From DASQUK01 sp963717085 (lineage in GTDB: Bacteria > Actinomycetota > Acidimicrobiia > Acidimicrobiales > VFJN01), in the NCBI GenBank assembly GCA_963717085.1, contig CAVQVM010000021.1, positions 1 to 64,000 of the forward strand: a stretch of DNA of 64,000 nucleotides, given 5' to 3'. The position numbers and the translations under genes were made by a program. Below, in pieces: positions 54,295 to 62,794 of this stretch (position 1 is its first letter; the number at the start of each line of letters is the position of its first letter). Below the pieces are notes generated by a model. It saw only the letters and a list, made by a program, of their open reading frames with translations. It had not been told where the DNA came from and made no database searches.

Positions 54295-56024
54295 CGGCGC
54301 GCCCCGGCAAGGTCGCCTCGACCACCCGGGTGGCGTGGCGGCTCGCCCGCCACGAGCCCGTGGCCTACGCCCTCACGTGGTTCGGGTGGGTCACCTTCTT
54401 CACGACGCCCCTGCTGACCGGCCTGCTGGTCAAGGTCGTGCTCGACCGGGTCGCCGACGCCCCCGACGGGGGCCTCACCATCCCGTGGGGCCTCCTGGCG
54501 GTGTTGGTGGGCATCGAGGTGGTCCGCTGGACCTGGCTGATCCTCATCGCCGTGCAGTGGCATGGCTGCTGGGTCGGCTGGCAGACGGTGCCGCGGGTGA
54601 ATCTGCTGCGATCGCTGGTGGCGGCCCCGGGCCCGGCCGCGGGCCGGCTCCCGGGCTCGCCGGGGGAGGCGGTGAGCCGGTTCCGCGACGACGTCCAGGA
54701 CCTGGCAATGGTGCTCGACGTCTGGCTCGACCTGTCGGGGGCCGTGGTCTCGTCGACCATTGCCGTGGCGGTCCTGGTCGCCATCGACCCCCTCGCCACC
54801 GTGGCCATCGTCGTACCCATCGTCATCGCCGCCATCGCCACCACGTGGCTCGGCCCCCGGCTGCGGCGCTGGCGCCGTGCGGCACGCGAGGCAACGGCGG
54901 GCGTGACCGGGTTCATCGGCGACACGTTCGGCGGCGTCCTGGCCGTGCAGGCCGGGAGTGCCGGGCCGGCGATCGAGGACCGCTTCGCGCGCCTGAACGC
55001 CGAGCGCGCACAGGTGTCACGGCGCGACCAGGTCGGCTCTGAGCTGGTGCGCTCGCTCGGCTACGGGACCGGCGAGGTCGCGGTCGGCGTCGTGCTGGTC
55101 GCCGTGGCCGGCGCGTTCCGGGGCGGCGACCTCAGCGTCGGCGACCTCGGGCTGTTCGCTGCCTACGCCACGGTGATCGCCGAGCTACCCAAGTGGGTCG
55201 GCCGGTACCTCGTCTACCAGCGCCAGGCGGACGTGTCGGTCGACCGGCTGGCCGAGCTGCTGCCGGCGCCCGACCGACGCGCCGTGGTAGCCCCGACCCG
55301 CACGCACCTTCGTCACGGTCCCCCGCCGTTCGCCGCCGCGCGCCACGAGATCGACGCCGACGCGGGCGGCTCGGGCCCGTTCGAAGAGCTGGCGATCGAG
55401 GGCCTCACGGTCCGCCACCCCGTCTCCGGGCGGGGCATCCACGGCGTCGACCTCGTGGTGCGACACGGCGAGCTGGTGGTCGTCACCGGTCCCGTGGGAT
55501 CGGGCAAGTCGACGCTGCTCCGGGCCCTGCTCGGCCTGGTGGGCGCCGATTCCGGGACCATCCGCTGGAATGGCCGGCCCGTGCACGACCCGTCAACGGT
55601 GCTGGTGCCTCCCCGTGCCGCCTACCTGCCGCAGGTCCCCCGCCTGTTCAGCGAGCCGCTGGGCACCACGATCCTGCTCGGTGCCGGCGGCGAGGGGCTC
55701 GAGCGCGCGCTGTGGCTGACATGCCTGGACGAGGACCTGGCCCGCATGCCCGACGGCACGGGCACCGTGATCGGGCCGCGGGGCCTGCGCCTGTCGGGTG
55801 GCCAGATCCAGCGCGCCGGTGCCGCCCGCGCCCTCGTCCGCGCCCCACAGCTGCTGGTGGTCGACGACCTGTCGAGCGCGCTCGACGTCGAGACCGAGGC
55901 ACGCCTCTGGGAGCGCGTCGGAGACGGCGGCTTCGCCACTGCGCTGCTGGTCAGCCACCGCGCCCAGGTCCTGGAGCGCGCCGACAGGGTGGTGGTGCTC
56001 GACTCGGGCCGTGTGGTCCAGTAG
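54291..56024 (+). CDS. ABC exporter subunit 2 (permease-ATPase)
   Basis: A 577-residue exporter half starting in the ATGA overlap with subunit 1. Six helices (for example YALTWFGWVTFFTTPLLTGL and VVSSTIAVAVLVAIDPLATV), then an ATPase. Walker A LVVVTGPVGSGKSTLLRALL; canonical signature LRLSGGQIQRAGAARALV; Walker B LLVVDDLSSALDV with Asp in place of the catalytic Glu; LVSHRAQVLERADR supplies the His. Its LSGGQ completes the active site of subunit 1. Substrate unknown; the secreted lipase next door is not obviously related. Confidence 0.93.
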   Translation: MTARPGKVASTTRVAWRLARHEPVAYALTWFGWVTFFTTPLLTGLLVKVVLDRVADAPDGGLTIPWGLLAVLVGIEVVRWTWLILIAVQWHGCWVGWQTVPRVNLLRSLVAAPGPAAGRLPGSPGEAVSRFRDDVQDLAMVLDVWLDLSGAVVSSTIAVAVLVAIDPLATVAIVVPIVIAAIATTWLGPRLRRWRRAAREATAGVTGFIGDTFGGVLAVQAGSAGPAIEDRFARLNAERAQVSRRDQVGSELVRSLGYGTGEVAVGVVLVAVAGAFRGGDLSVGDLGLFAAYATVIAELPKWVGRYLVYQRQADVSVDRLAELLPAPDRRAVVAPTRTHLRHGPPPFAAARHEIDADAGGSGPFEELAIEGLTVRHPVSGRGIHGVDLVVRHGELVVVTGPVGSGKSTLLRALLGLVGADSGTIRWNGRPVHDPSTVLVPPRAAYLPQVPRLFSEPLGTTILLGAGGEGLERALWLTCLDEDLARMPDGTGTVIGPRGLRLSGGQIQRAGAARALVRAPQLLVVDDLSSALDVETEARLWERVGDGGFATALLVSHRAQVLERADRVVVLDSGRVVQ

Positions 56025-56035
56025 CCGCCGCCGGC

Positions 56036-57394
56036 CTACTGCTGGAAGTCGCGGAACGTGATCGTCACGATGTTCTGGGACGTCGCCCAGTTCGGGATGT
56101 TGACCACCTCTTCGTCGCCCCGGCCCGAGCGGCCGTGGGAGCGGGAAGCACGTCCGGCCCGCGCGACCATCTCGACCCGGACGGTGTCGTCCGGCGGGAT
56201 CGCCGCCGGCACCACCAGGTCGACCGCCGAGATGAACGGCAGCGAGAACCAGGGCTGCACCGGCGCGCTGAGGTCGGTGACGCCGTCGAGGTTGTCGTCG
56301 CCCACGAACATCGCGTTGACCCGCTTGGTCCGCGGTGCGGTGGCCGCGTTGAGGATGTTCACCCCGTCGATCTCGAGGGTGTCGTTGTTGGCGCCCTGGT
56401 CGCCCCACATCTCCTTGTAGCGGATGACGCCGAAGCCGGCGGAGGTGTCGCTGGGTTCCCTGAGCAGGTCGAGGCCCTCGCCCGGCCGGGACGTCAGCAG
56501 GCGGACCAGGTGGTCGCTGCGCAGGAACGCCTGGAAGTACAGGTGGTGGACCGAGCCGTCGGTGCGGGTCAGCGCGAACTCGTAGCGCTCGCCCGCGTGC
56601 GCCTTGAACGGGCCCCAGGCGCCGTCCGGGCCGATCGCGAAAGTGGCGTCCGGGCGCCGGTGCTCGCGCCGGCCGGTGCGGCGGTCGATCTCGAAGATTT
56701 GGAGGGTGAAGCCGTCGGCCCCCTGGTTCTGGGGGAACACGTTGGCCTCGCCCGACAACCGGATCCGTCCTCGCTGGGGGACGACGTCGGTCGTCTTGGG
56801 CTGGTGGCCGGTGAAGAACCTGTAGATCTGAGCGAAGGTCTCAGCGGAGGTCGCCACCTGGACGTGCGACTGGTCGGGCGCGTAGTAGTTCTGCGCCCCT
56901 ACGATCTGGCGGGTCTGGTCGCCCTCACCCCACACCGCGAGCGTGTCGACGCCACCCGGTGGCGACGCCGCGGTCCGGCCGTCGATGTTGACGTAGTGCG
57001 CCACGCTGGCGGCGCGCTCGGGCGTGCTGGTGAGGTACCCCTGCGACACGGTGGTGCCCAGAGAGTGCCCCAGCAGGTCGACCCCGTCGGCGCCGGTCTC
57101 GCGCAGCAGCTCGGCGATGAGCGCGTCGAGCCCGGCCCAGACCTGCTCCATGGTGTTGGTGCCGAACGTGGAGTCGTACTCGTGGACCGCGATCCGGTCG
57201 GCCGGATAGCCGTTGCTGGTCAGCCGCAGCGCCTGGGTGTCGAACTGGGCCCCCGACCCCGACCCACCGTGGACGAAGATCACGGGCCGCGGCGCGGGCC
57301 GCTTCCCGTATGCGTCGGCGGCCCCAGAGCCGGCGAGGCTCGCAACCAGTACTGCGATGACGACGCCCACCGCCCCCAGCAACTTGCGGCTCAT
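56036..57394 (-). CDS. Secreted triacylglycerol lipase-like alpha/beta hydrolase
   Basis: A 452-residue exported enzyme. Signal peptide about 1-28 (KLLGAVGVVIAVLVASLAGS, cut after ADA). PRPVIFVHGGSGSGAQFDTQ; nucleophile DGVDLLGHSLGTTVSQGYLT (GHSLG); YVNIDGR; the Asp and His probably near LAVWGEGDQTRQIVG and DQSHVQVA. Residues ~215-440 form a beta-sandwich-type C-terminal part (GFTLQIFEIDRRTGRREHRR, YEFALTRTDGSVHHLYFQAF), as in PHB-depolymerase- or esterase-like enzymes. RASRSHGRSGRGDEE is probably coded by a dispersed-element relic. A perfect palindrome lies in its promoter. Confidence 0.88.
   Translation of the reverse strand: MSRKLLGAVGVVIAVLVASLAGSGAADAYGKRPAPRPVIFVHGGSGSGAQFDTQALRLTSNGYPADRIAVHEYDSTFGTNTMEQVWAGLDALIAELLRETGADGVDLLGHSLGTTVSQGYLTSTPERAASVAHYVNIDGRTAASPPGGVDTLAVWGEGDQTRQIVGAQNYYAPDQSHVQVATSAETFAQIYRFFTGHQPKTTDVVPQRGRIRLSGEANVFPQNQGADGFTLQIFEIDRRTGRREHRRPDATFAIGPDGAWGPFKAHAGERYEFALTRTDGSVHHLYFQAFLRSDHLVRLLTSRPGEGLDLLREPSDTSAGFGVIRYKEMWGDQGANNDTLEIDGVNILNAATAPRTKRVNAMFVGDDNLDGVTDLSAPVQPWFSLPFISAVDLVVPAAIPPDDTVRVEMVARAGRASRSHGRSGRGDEEVVNIPNWATSQNIVTITFRDFQQ
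56123..56146 (-). repeat. Degenerate dispersed element, copy F (in coding sequence)
   Basis: On the minus strand CGTGCTTCCCGCTC joins, through a short remnant where the hairpin would be, GGCCGCTCGGGC. The outer sequence RCRTGCTTCCCGCTC matches that in front of copies B and E1. It encodes ASRSHGRSGRG in the lipase. Confidence 0.45.
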
Positions 57395-57416
57395 CGATCA
57401 TCCCCCCTCGGATGTT

Positions 57417-57434
57417 CAGTACACCGGTGTACTG
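57417..57434. promoter_or_regulatory. 18-bp perfect palindrome, likely TetR-type operator
   Basis: CAGTACACCGGTGTACTG is perfectly symmetric and lies 23-40 bases upstream of the lipase start. A -10-like TAATCT lies directly upstream of it (minus strand), so a bound protein would block transcription start. TetR-family operators often have this size and form. No TetR gene is in the window. Confidence 0.55.
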
Positions 57435-57478
57435 TTCAAGATTAGCGCGTGCGTCGATCGCACGTTTTCTTGTCCTTG

Positions 57479-57580
57479 CGGTGGTCAGCGCTGCTGGGAG
57501 GCCCAGCTGTCGAGCAGCGGCCCAGCGGCAAATCCCCACGCGTGGGTGCCCTTCGGAGCGTCCTATTCGCTGGGCCTCTT
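57479..57580 (-). ncRNA. 102-nt structured repeat element, copy 2
   Basis: Minus strand opens AAGAGGCCCAGCGAATAGG and closes GCTGGGCCTCCCAGCAGC. The closing stem is GAGGCCCAGC with GCTGGGCCTC (57569-57578 with 57498-57507): one G-C pair of copy 1 is C-G here, and pairing is kept. Its first bases are part of the TAA stop of the molybdopterin gene; downstream comes the lipase promoter. An internal palindrome CCCACGCGTGGG is not found in copy 1. Confidence 0.65.
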
Positions 57581-59897
57581 AGCCGGCCGGCGCCACCTCG
57601 ACCGGGATTCCATTGAGCACGGCGTTGCCAGACACCGGGTCGATCAGATGCTCGTCCGACAACAGGTTGCTGTTGACACCGGCGTAGCGCCGCGCCACCG
57701 ACAGCTCGACGCCGGGCAGGTCGTGGCCCCAGCCGTGGGGGATGCTGACCACGCCCGGGCGGATGGCATCGGTCACCTCGGCCGGGATCGTGACCGTGCC
57801 CGCCCGGGACCTGACCGATGCCGGCTCGCCGTCGACCAACCCCAGGCGCGAGGCATCGTCAGGATGAACGTGGAGCGTGCAGCGGGGGCGGCCCTTCACC
57901 AGGACCTCCACGTTGTGCATCCACGAGTTGTTGGACCGCAGGTCTCGCCGACCGATGAGCCGCATGCCACCGACCGGCCGGGCCATGGCCGCCCGCAGGC
58001 GGTCGACGTCGCCCGTTAGCGGCTCGGGCGCGAGCTCCACCATGCCCGAGGGCGTGCGGAGGACGTCCGGGAGGCGCGGCTCGAGCGGACCGAGGTCGAC
58101 GCCGTGGGGATGGTCCAGGAGCGCGTCGAGGCTGAGCCCATCTGACTTGAAGCCATCGCCGTACGGACCGGTACGCAGCATGAAGTCGAGGATCCGGGCG
58201 GGACCCGTCCGCTCGCCCAGCAGGACGATGATGTCGTCGACCTCGCGCCCGGCCACGGGGCTGGTCTCGTCGGCGACCGCGCCCTCGACCAGCGTCCGCA
58301 ACACCAGGTCGTCCACCAGGGCCGGATCCGCGTCGGCGCCGAAGCCCTGCACCACCAACGCGAGCCGTGCCAGGACGTGCCACTCGTCGGGCTGGCCCTC
58401 GTCCAACGGCAAGACCGCCGGGCTGTAGTTGGCCACGTTTCGCACCGCCAGCTGGAGCAGGGCCAAGTCGTAGTGGGGCCGCTGCAGCGCCGTGGGCACC
58501 GGCAGGATCACGTCGGCGTGGCGGGTGGTCTCGTTGACGTAGGGATCGACAGCCACCATGAACTCGAGTCCCGCGAGGGCGGCGTCCAGCCGCCCGGCGT
58601 TGGGGGTGGAGAGCACCGGGTTGCCACCCACGACCACCATGGCGCGGATCTGACCCTCGCCGGGCGTGTCGATCTCCTCGGCCAGGCAGGCGGCCGGCAG
58701 CTCGCCCATCGTCTCGCCCAGGCCGCGGACCCGGCTGCGACGGCGATGCAGCTTGATCCCCCGGCCGTAGCGCGGCGTGCCCCGGGTGTTGGCGGCGCCG
58801 GCCGCGGCGGTGGCGAACATGGCACCGCCGGGGCGGTCGAGGTTGCCCGTCAGCACGTTGAGCACGTCCACCAACCACGACGTCAGCGTGCCGAACTCGG
58901 CCGTGGTGGTGCCGATGCGTCCGTAGACGCAGGCCGATGGCGCAGCCGCCAGTTCGTGCGCCAACCCACGGATCTCCTCGGGGTCCAGCCCCGTCGCCGA
59001 CGCCACCGCCTCTGGGGTGAACGGCTCGGCCAGCCCGACGACCTGGTCGACCCCGGTGACATGGGGCTCGAGGCGGTCGAGACCGATCAGCCCGTCCGCG
59101 GCCAGCACGTTGACCAGCGCCATCAGCAGGAGGGGATCGGTGCCGGGTCGGATGGCGAGGTGCTGGCTCGCCACCTCCGCCGTCTGGGTCCGGCGGGGAT
59201 CGACGACGACCAGCCGCCCACCGCGTTCGAGCAGCGCCTCGATGCGCCCCGGCCAGTCGGGGGCGGTCGCCAGGCTGCCGTTGGAGGCGTAGGGGTTGGC
59301 GCCCAGCATCAGCAGGAAGTCGGTGCGGTCGACGTCGGGCACCGGCACCGTGAGTACGCCGCCGAACATGAGGCCCGCGGAGACCTCCTTGGGTCGCTGG
59401 TCGACCGTGCTGGCGGAGAAGACGTTGGTGGTGCCGAGGGCCCGGATGAGTGGCCGCAGGAAGATCAGCGCGGCCAAGGAGTGGGCGTTGGGGTTGCCGA
59501 GGTAGATGCCGACGGCGTCGCGGCCGCGCTCCTCGACTATCGGCAGCAAGCGGCGCTCGACCTCGGCGAACGCCTCGTCCCAGCTCGCCGGCTCGAACCG
59601 GCCGTCTCGCTTGACCAGCGGCCGCCGCAACCAGTCCGGATCCTCGTGGAGCTGCCGCAGCGTCGAGCCTTTCGGACAGATGAAGCCGTGACTGAAGACG
59701 TCGTCGCGGTCACCGCGGATGCGACCGACCCGCTCGTTGTTGCCCGCTCTTGGCCTTCGGCCGGGCCGCTCGGGCCTCGCTCGCTGCATTGCGGACGCTC
59801 GCTCAGGTCCGTTGGTGCGGTGCAGGGCGATCTCCAGGCCGCAGCCCGCCTCGCACAGTGGACACGTCCGGTACGCGATGCGGGTCTCGCTGCTCAT
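57579..59897 (-). CDS. Molybdopterin-dependent oxidoreductase (formate dehydrogenase/nitrate reductase-like)
   Basis: A 772-residue cytoplasmic enzyme of the Mo/W-bis-MGD family. Fe4S4 site TCPLCEAGCGLEIAL with the fourth Cys in FSHGFICPKGSTLRQ; IVEERGRDAVGIYLGNPNAH; DFLLMLGANPYASNGSLATA; VVDPRRTQTAEVASQHLAIR; cofactor domain RSNNSWMHNVEVLVKGRPRC and IPHGWGHDLPGVELSVARRY. There is no signal peptide. Between the third and fourth Cys ~25 extra residues (NGPERASAMQRARPERPGRR...) come from dispersed element copy D; relatives go straight from a short strand to RIRGDRDDVFSHGF. Partner subunits are not in the window; actual substrate unknown. Confidence 0.92.
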   Translation of the reverse strand: MSSETRIAYRTCPLCEAGCGLEIALHRTNGPERASAMQRARPERPGRRPRAGNNERVGRIRGDRDDVFSHGFICPKGSTLRQLHEDPDWLRRPLVKRDGRFEPASWDEAFAEVERRLLPIVEERGRDAVGIYLGNPNAHSLAALIFLRPLIRALGTTNVFSASTVDQRPKEVSAGLMFGGVLTVPVPDVDRTDFLLMLGANPYASNGSLATAPDWPGRIEALLERGGRLVVVDPRRTQTAEVASQHLAIRPGTDPLLLMALVNVLAADGLIGLDRLEPHVTGVDQVVGLAEPFTPEAVASATGLDPEEIRGLAHELAAAPSACVYGRIGTTTAEFGTLTSWLVDVLNVLTGNLDRPGGAMFATAAAGAANTRGTPRYGRGIKLHRRRSRVRGLGETMGELPAACLAEEIDTPGEGQIRAMVVVGGNPVLSTPNAGRLDAALAGLEFMVAVDPYVNETTRHADVILPVPTALQRPHYDLALLQLAVRNVANYSPAVLPLDEGQPDEWHVLARLALVVQGFGADADPALVDDLVLRTLVEGAVADETSPVAGREVDDIIVLLGERTGPARILDFMLRTGPYGDGFKSDGLSLDALLDHPHGVDLGPLEPRLPDVLRTPSGMVELAPEPLTGDVDRLRAAMARPVGGMRLIGRRDLRSNNSWMHNVEVLVKGRPRCTLHVHPDDASRLGLVDGEPASVRSRAGTVTIPAEVTDAIRPGVVSIPHGWGHDLPGVELSVARRYAGVNSNLLSDEHLIDPVSGNAVLNGIPVEVAPAG
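59743..59804 (+). repeat. Palindromic dispersed element, copy D (in-frame in a gene)
   Basis: Core 59743-59775: CCCGCTC, stem GGCC-TTC-GGCC, then GGGCCGCTCGGGC. It extends through GCTCGCT motifs to GACGCTCGCTC (59794-59804), also found beside copy A. It lies inside the molybdopterin oxidoreductase gene and adds in-frame residues between two cluster cysteines. Confidence 0.75.
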
Positions 59898-59955
59898 CGC
59901 ACCAAAATAACGTGCCGGTCGCTCGTGTCGGCCGTCGACGGATCCTCGGCCGCGG

Positions 59956-60996
59956 CTAGCCCGCGAGCGCCCGCTTCATGTCGTCGAGGACCGGCACGGG
60001 GCCCGGGTCGATGCCCTCCTGGGCGGCCATGTGCAGCGACACGAAGTCGCCCACCAGTGTGAGGTCGAACAGCTGGGCCAGCGGGCCCTCCCCGACCGCC
60101 CGCAGCTCGACCACGTCGTGGACAACCTCGGCCATGATCTCCCGCACCATCTCGAAGCGCCGCAGCTCCTGGGGATGCTCCTCGTCGTGGCGCAGCTCCA
60201 CCAGCGTGAACACCTGGCGGGTCATGTCGCCGTGCTGGCCCCAGCCGCAGATCTCGTTGTGGCACAGCTCGGGGATCGTCGCCGCGAAGGCCGGTGCCTT
60301 GGCGTTCTCATTGACCTGGGCCTTCCACCGCCAGGCCGCGACGCTGCCCAGGGGACCGGCACCGAACACGAGGGGCACGGTCCGTCCGATGGTCCGGGCG
60401 ATCCGCGGCGCCAGATCCCCCGAGACCAGCGCGTCACGCCGAACCCGCAGGCGAGACACCGCCGCGTCGATCCACGAGGCGGCACCCGGGAACAGCCCCA
60501 CCTGCTCGAGCACCAGCAGCATGGGGACCGCCAGCGCGCCCAGCCCCGCCCGGGGCATCGGGATGTCGCCGGGCAGCGGGATGTGGGGCGCCTGCCAGGC
60601 CGGAGCCAGCTCGCCCAGCCGCCCACCCACCGAGACCACGACCATCCGGGCCCCCGCGGCTGCGGCCGCCTGCGCCGCCTCGATCGTCTCCTCGGTCTCA
60701 CCGGAGAACGACGCCGCGAAGCACAGGGTGCCGGGGCCGACGAACGACGGGGGCGCATAGCCCTTGGAGACCAGCATCGGCACCGGCACGAACGGGCCGC
60801 CGATGGCGGTCACGACGTCGCCGGCGAGGCCACTGCCACCCATGCCCAGCACGATCACGTTGTCGATCTCGTTGCCGGGGGGCAGCCCCGCCACCGACGC
60901 CGCCGCGTCCACGCTGGCCGCCACCTGCTCCGGGAACGCCCGGGCCAAGCCGAACATGTCCAAGCTGTCGAGTACGTCGTCGCTCAGCAGGCCCAC
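59956..60996 (-). CDS. Bifunctional phosphoglucose/phosphomannose isomerase (SIS)
   Basis: A 346-residue SIS-domain isomerase of the archaeal/actinobacterial type that interconverts fructose 6-phosphate with glucose 6- or mannose 6-phosphate. IDNVIVLGMGGSGLAGDVVT; FAASFSGETEETIEAAQAAA (phosphate-binding SGxTxET); VVSVGGRLGELA; PAFAATIPELCHNEICGWGQ (catalytic E and H). Next to phosphomannomutase it should supply mannose 6-phosphate for GDP-mannose and cell-surface sugars. Confidence 0.92.
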   Translation of the reverse strand: MGLLSDDVLDSLDMFGLARAFPEQVAASVDAAASVAGLPPGNEIDNVIVLGMGGSGLAGDVVTAIGGPFVPVPMLVSKGYAPPSFVGPGTLCFAASFSGETEETIEAAQAAAAAGARMVVVSVGGRLGELAPAWQAPHIPLPGDIPMPRAGLGALAVPMLLVLEQVGLFPGAASWIDAAVSRLRVRRDALVSGDLAPRIARTIGRTVPLVFGAGPLGSVAAWRWKAQVNENAKAPAFAATIPELCHNEICGWGQHGDMTRQVFTLVELRHDEEHPQELRRFEMVREIMAEVVHDVVELRAVGEGPLAQLFDLTLVGDFVSLHMAAQEGIDPGPVPVLDDMKRALAG

Positions 60997-60998
60997 CG

Positions 60999-61235
60999 CT
61001 AGGCCTCGAACGTGGGCTTGATGCCCTCGGTGTCCGCCTTGGCCATCAGCCGCTCGTGCTCGCTGTCGTCGACGGTCTCGGCCTCGTCGATCAGCATGAT
61101 CGGAATGTCCTCGCGAATGGCGTAGCGCCGCTTCAGGCGGGGGTTGTAGAGCGCGTCCTCGTCAGCGAAGTAGAGCAGCGGGCCCTTGTCCTCGGGACAG
61201 GCCAGGATCTCGAGGAGCTGGGGGTCGAGTGCCAT
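60999..61235 (-). CDS. Trm112/UPF0434 family small protein
   Basis: A 78-residue protein: MALDPQLLEILACPEDKGPL, LYNPRLKRRYAIREDIPIML, IDEAETVDD. It matches Trm112-like proteins, but of the usual zinc cysteines only ACPEDK is kept. ATG at 61235 is favoured (AAAGGA 8 bases upstream); an ATG at 61244 overlaps the stop region of phosphomannomutase. Trm112-like proteins activate methyltransferases; the common location between manB and the SIS isomerase in actinobacteria suggests a link to sugar metabolism, unproven. Confidence 0.85.
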   Translation of the reverse strand: MALDPQLLEILACPEDKGPLLYFADEDALYNPRLKRRYAIREDIPIMLIDEAETVDDSEHERLMAKADTEGIKPTFEA

Positions 61236-61240
61236 CGGGG

Positions 61241-62726
61241 TCATCCTTTTGTGATCAGGTCCCGGACCTCGGCGACGTGGGTGTCGACGTCGGAGCGGGT
61301 GGGAGCTTCGAGGTTGAGCCGCAGAAGCGGCTCGGTGTTCGACGGCCGCAGGTTGAACCACCAGTCGCCGAGGTCGACGGTGAGACCGTCAACCCGGTCC
61401 AGGGCGGCACGCGTATAGGCGGCCGCAACGCGGTCGATGACCGCCGCGGGGTCGTCGACTGACGTGTTGATCTCACCGGACGCTGCGTAGCGGTCGAACG
61501 GCCGGCGCAGTTGGGACAGGGGGATGCCCGCCTTGCAGATCCGCTCGAGCACGACGAGCGCGGCGATGCTCCCGGAGTCGGCCCGGAAGTTGTCCCGGAA
61601 GTAGTAGTGCGCGGAGTGCTCGCCGCCGAAGGCCGCGCCGGTCTCGGCCATGACCTGCTTGATGAACGAGTGGCCGACACGTGTCCGCACCGGCGTCCCC
61701 CCGTGCTCGCGTATGACCTCGGGCACGGCCTTGGAGGAGATGAGGTTGTACAGGATGGTGGCCCCCGGCTCGCGCTCGAGGATGGCGGTGGCCACGATCG
61801 AGGTCGTGGTCGATCCCGACAGCGGCTCGGCCTGGTCGTCTACCAGGAACACCCGGTCGGCGTCCCCGTCGAACGCCAGGCCCACGTCGGCGCCCGTAGC
61901 GCGCACCCGCGCCTGGAGGTCGCGCAGGTTCTCGGGCTGGATGGGATCGGCCGGGTGGTGCGGGAACGTGCCGTCGAGCTCCGGGTACAGCAAGTCGAGC
62001 TCGAACGGCAGGCCCTCGAACACCTTGGGAACGACCAGCCCCCCCATCCCGTTGGCGGTGTCGGCCACGACCTTCAGGGGACGCAGGGCGCTCACGTCGA
62101 CGAACGACCGCACGTGCCGTGCGAAGTCGTCCAGGAGGTCGAGGGGCTCGATGCGCCCCGCCTCGGTGGGTGCCGCGGCCACTCCGGAGGCCACCAGCCG
62201 CTTGATCTCGGCCAGGCCGGTGTCCTGGCCGATCGGCCGGGCGCCCGCGAGGCACAGCTTGATGCCGTTGTACTGGGCCGGGTTGTGCGACGCAGTGAAC
62301 ATCGCGCCCGGGGCATCGAGCGACCCAGCGGCGAAGTACACGAGATCGGTCGACGCCAGTCCCAGGTCGACCACGTCGAGCCCCTGATGCTGCAGTCCCA
62401 CGGCGAACGCGCCCGCCAGCTCGACCCCACTCGTCCGCATGTCGCGGGCCACGAGGACCCGGCTCGGAACATGCTTTCCGCTCCTGGCGCCTTCGGCGCC
62501 GGGCCGCTCGGGCTTCGACGCGCTCGTCTCCCGCTCCTGTCGCCTTCGGCGACGGGCCGCTCGGGCCCAGGGGGCTCGCCGTGTGGCTCGCCCTCAGGGG
62601 GTCGGCATGGTCGAGCACGAAGCGGCCGAATGCCGCGCCGATCTGTTCGCAGAGTGCGGCGTCGATCTGGTCGGGGACGACCCCCCGGACGTCGTAGGCC
62701 TTGAAGATGCTGTCCAGATCGGCCAT
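61241..62726 (-). CDS. manB: Phosphomannomutase/phosphoglucomutase, split by repeat insertion
   Basis: An alpha-D-phosphohexomutase of about 450 residues plus an insert. N-terminal part from ATG 62726: LDSIFKAYDVRGVVPDQIDA, CEQIGAAFGRFVLDHA. Then two copies of the dispersed element (62477-62566) with flanks interrupt it. The rest continues in another frame from SRVLVARDMRTSGVELAGAF; its first good start is GTG 62452. Active Ser loop FTASHNPAQYNGIKLC; metal loop GLAFDGDADRVFLVDDQAEP; sugar loop GGEHSAHYYFRDNF; phosphate loop RPSNTEPLLRLNLE. One base decides whether the insert is in frame. If the shift is real, only a form lacking the N-terminal ~60 residues could be made. Confidence 0.85.
62477..62513 (+). 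repeat. Palindromic dispersed element, copy E1 (in gene)
   Basis: TCCGCTC, stem GGCGCC-TTC-GGCGCC (9 bp when the flanking CCT/GGG pairs are counted), then GGGCCGCTCGGGC. Inserted in the phosphomannomutase gene, 16 bases from copy E2, same orientation. Confidence 0.8.
62530..62566 (+). repeat. Palindromic dispersed element, copy E2 (in gene)
   Basis: CCCGCTC, stem GTCGCC-TTC-GGCGAC, then GGGCCGCTCGGGC. Against E1, the second pair of the stem changed on both sides (G-C to T-A), so pairing is preserved. Followed by GGCTCGCC repeats to about 62595. Confidence 0.8.
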
Positions 62727-62794
62727 GCGGCGCCCCAAGCTAGTGCCTCGTCAGGCCTCGTTTTGTGACCTGCCGAACGCCGCCCGATGAGGAA

